Notes under the pieces: generated by a model
The model's input: the letters and a program-made list of their open reading frames with translations, nothing else
Database searches by the model: none
Told to the model about the DNA's origin: nothing
Origin: Sphaerisporangium sp040683095
Lineage (GTDB): Bacteria > Actinomycetota > Actinomycetes > Streptosporangiales > Streptosporangiaceae
Assembly: GCF_040683095.1 (NCBI RefSeq)
Contig: NZ_JBFBCI010000013.1
Span: 62,001 to 126,000 of the forward strand
DNA: 64,000 bases
Direction of reading: 5' to 3'
Part shown: piece by piece, positions 63,866 to 64,000 of the stretch
Layout of the letters: the number at the start of each line of letters is the position of its first letter
Numbering within the stretch: position 1 is the stretch's first letter
Position numbers and translations under genes: made by a program

Positions 63866-64000
63866 ATGACCCAGACAACGGCCGGTCGTCCGACCGGCGA
63901 ACCGGCGCAAAGGAAGCAACGGGCGCAGATCGCGGCCCGCACCCTGCGCACGGATCGATGGTGGCTGGCCCCCGCCATCACATTCGCGGCGTTGGCGTCG
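63866..64000 (+). CDS. N-terminus of a membrane protein (runs off the window)
   Basis: Forty-five codons from ATG at 63866, with GGTGGAG upstream. A basic leader (RKQRAQIAARTLRTDRWWL) is followed by the start of a membrane segment (APAITFAALAS). It resembles membrane proteins encoded near actinobacterial sdh operons, but too little is present to be sure. Confidence 0.6.
   Translation, partial: MTQTTAGRPTGEPAQRKQRAQIAARTLRTDRWWLAPAITFAALAS

Overview
The window is about 70% GC, uses frequent GTG/TTG starts and packs genes tightly. It carries a mycothiol gene (mshB), the meso-diaminopimelate genes dapC, dapD and dapE, an actinobacterial sigE-rseA-htrA-tatB stress locus, an Scr1-type XRE/DUF397 pair and a cytochrome b558-type sdhCAB. 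This points to a chromosome of a filamentous actinomycete, most likely in or near the Streptosporangiales (Streptosporangiaceae or Thermomonosporaceae). The family assignment is inference.

Layout. (1) 1-9779, core genome: tatB (partial), htrA, rseA and sigE on the minus strand, facing an O-methyltransferase; then pepA, a DUF3117 protein, a PaaX-type regulator with an enoyl-CoA hydratase, tagA and a DivIVA-like membrane protein. The gene set resembles M. tuberculosis Rv1209-Rv1224 (order recalled from memory). (2) 9780-10779: the collinear block is interrupted by a decayed orphan CRISPR array of 37-nt repeats. One of its spacers is identical over 38 nt to dapE, 2.3 kb away, so it matches the host chromosome. 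(3) 10780-19423: a LOG-family protein, dapE, dapD, a lysozyme-like-fold membrane protein, a DUF4178 protein, dapC, fdxA, an orphan solute-binding lipoprotein and a SAM methyltransferase. (4) 19493-25910: a three-gene unit of two paralogous sigma-region-4-like proteins flanking a UvrD-type helicase whose N-terminus looks like a RelE/ParE fold. I could not assign it to a described system, and it abuts the CRISPR locus.

(5) 25941-38846: a complete type I-E CRISPR-Cas locus. The order on the minus strand is cas3, cse1, cse2, cas7e, cas5e, cas6e, cas1e, cas2e, followed by array 2, a duplicated 3' piece of cas2 and array 1. Array 3 (20 identical repeats of a two-base variant family) diverges from cas3. 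Array 2 shows a repeat SNP fixed in its five leader-proximal repeats. A four-repeat relic of the array 1/2 family lies at 53311-53519.

(6) 38927-41391: a cysteinyl-tRNA synthetase gene, a VapC/Phd-type toxin-antitoxin pair with a perfect operator palindrome, and an internally deleted second cysS copy. (7) 41650-53279: an alpha-lytic-type secreted protease, an MBL-fold hydrolase, an HExxH membrane protein, a DUF6113 protein, mshB, an S9 peptidase, a heterodimeric ABC exporter with complementary degenerate ATP sites, and an HTH/ClpN-domain pair behind a near-consensus promoter that predicts a leaderless mRNA. (8) 53520-58810: an accessory region with an ECF sigma factor carrying a SnoaL-like domain, a BrnT-like toxin frameshifted into its antitoxin by a 4-bp duplication, a second copy of that antitoxin without its toxin, a truncated ATPase, and the XRE/DUF397 pair. 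(9) 58834-64000: sdhB, sdhA and sdhC facing a LysR regulator, a response-regulator fragment, and the start of a membrane protein at the edge.

All coordinates, repeats and motifs were read by eye. Family names rest on recognition of motifs and neighbours, not on searches.
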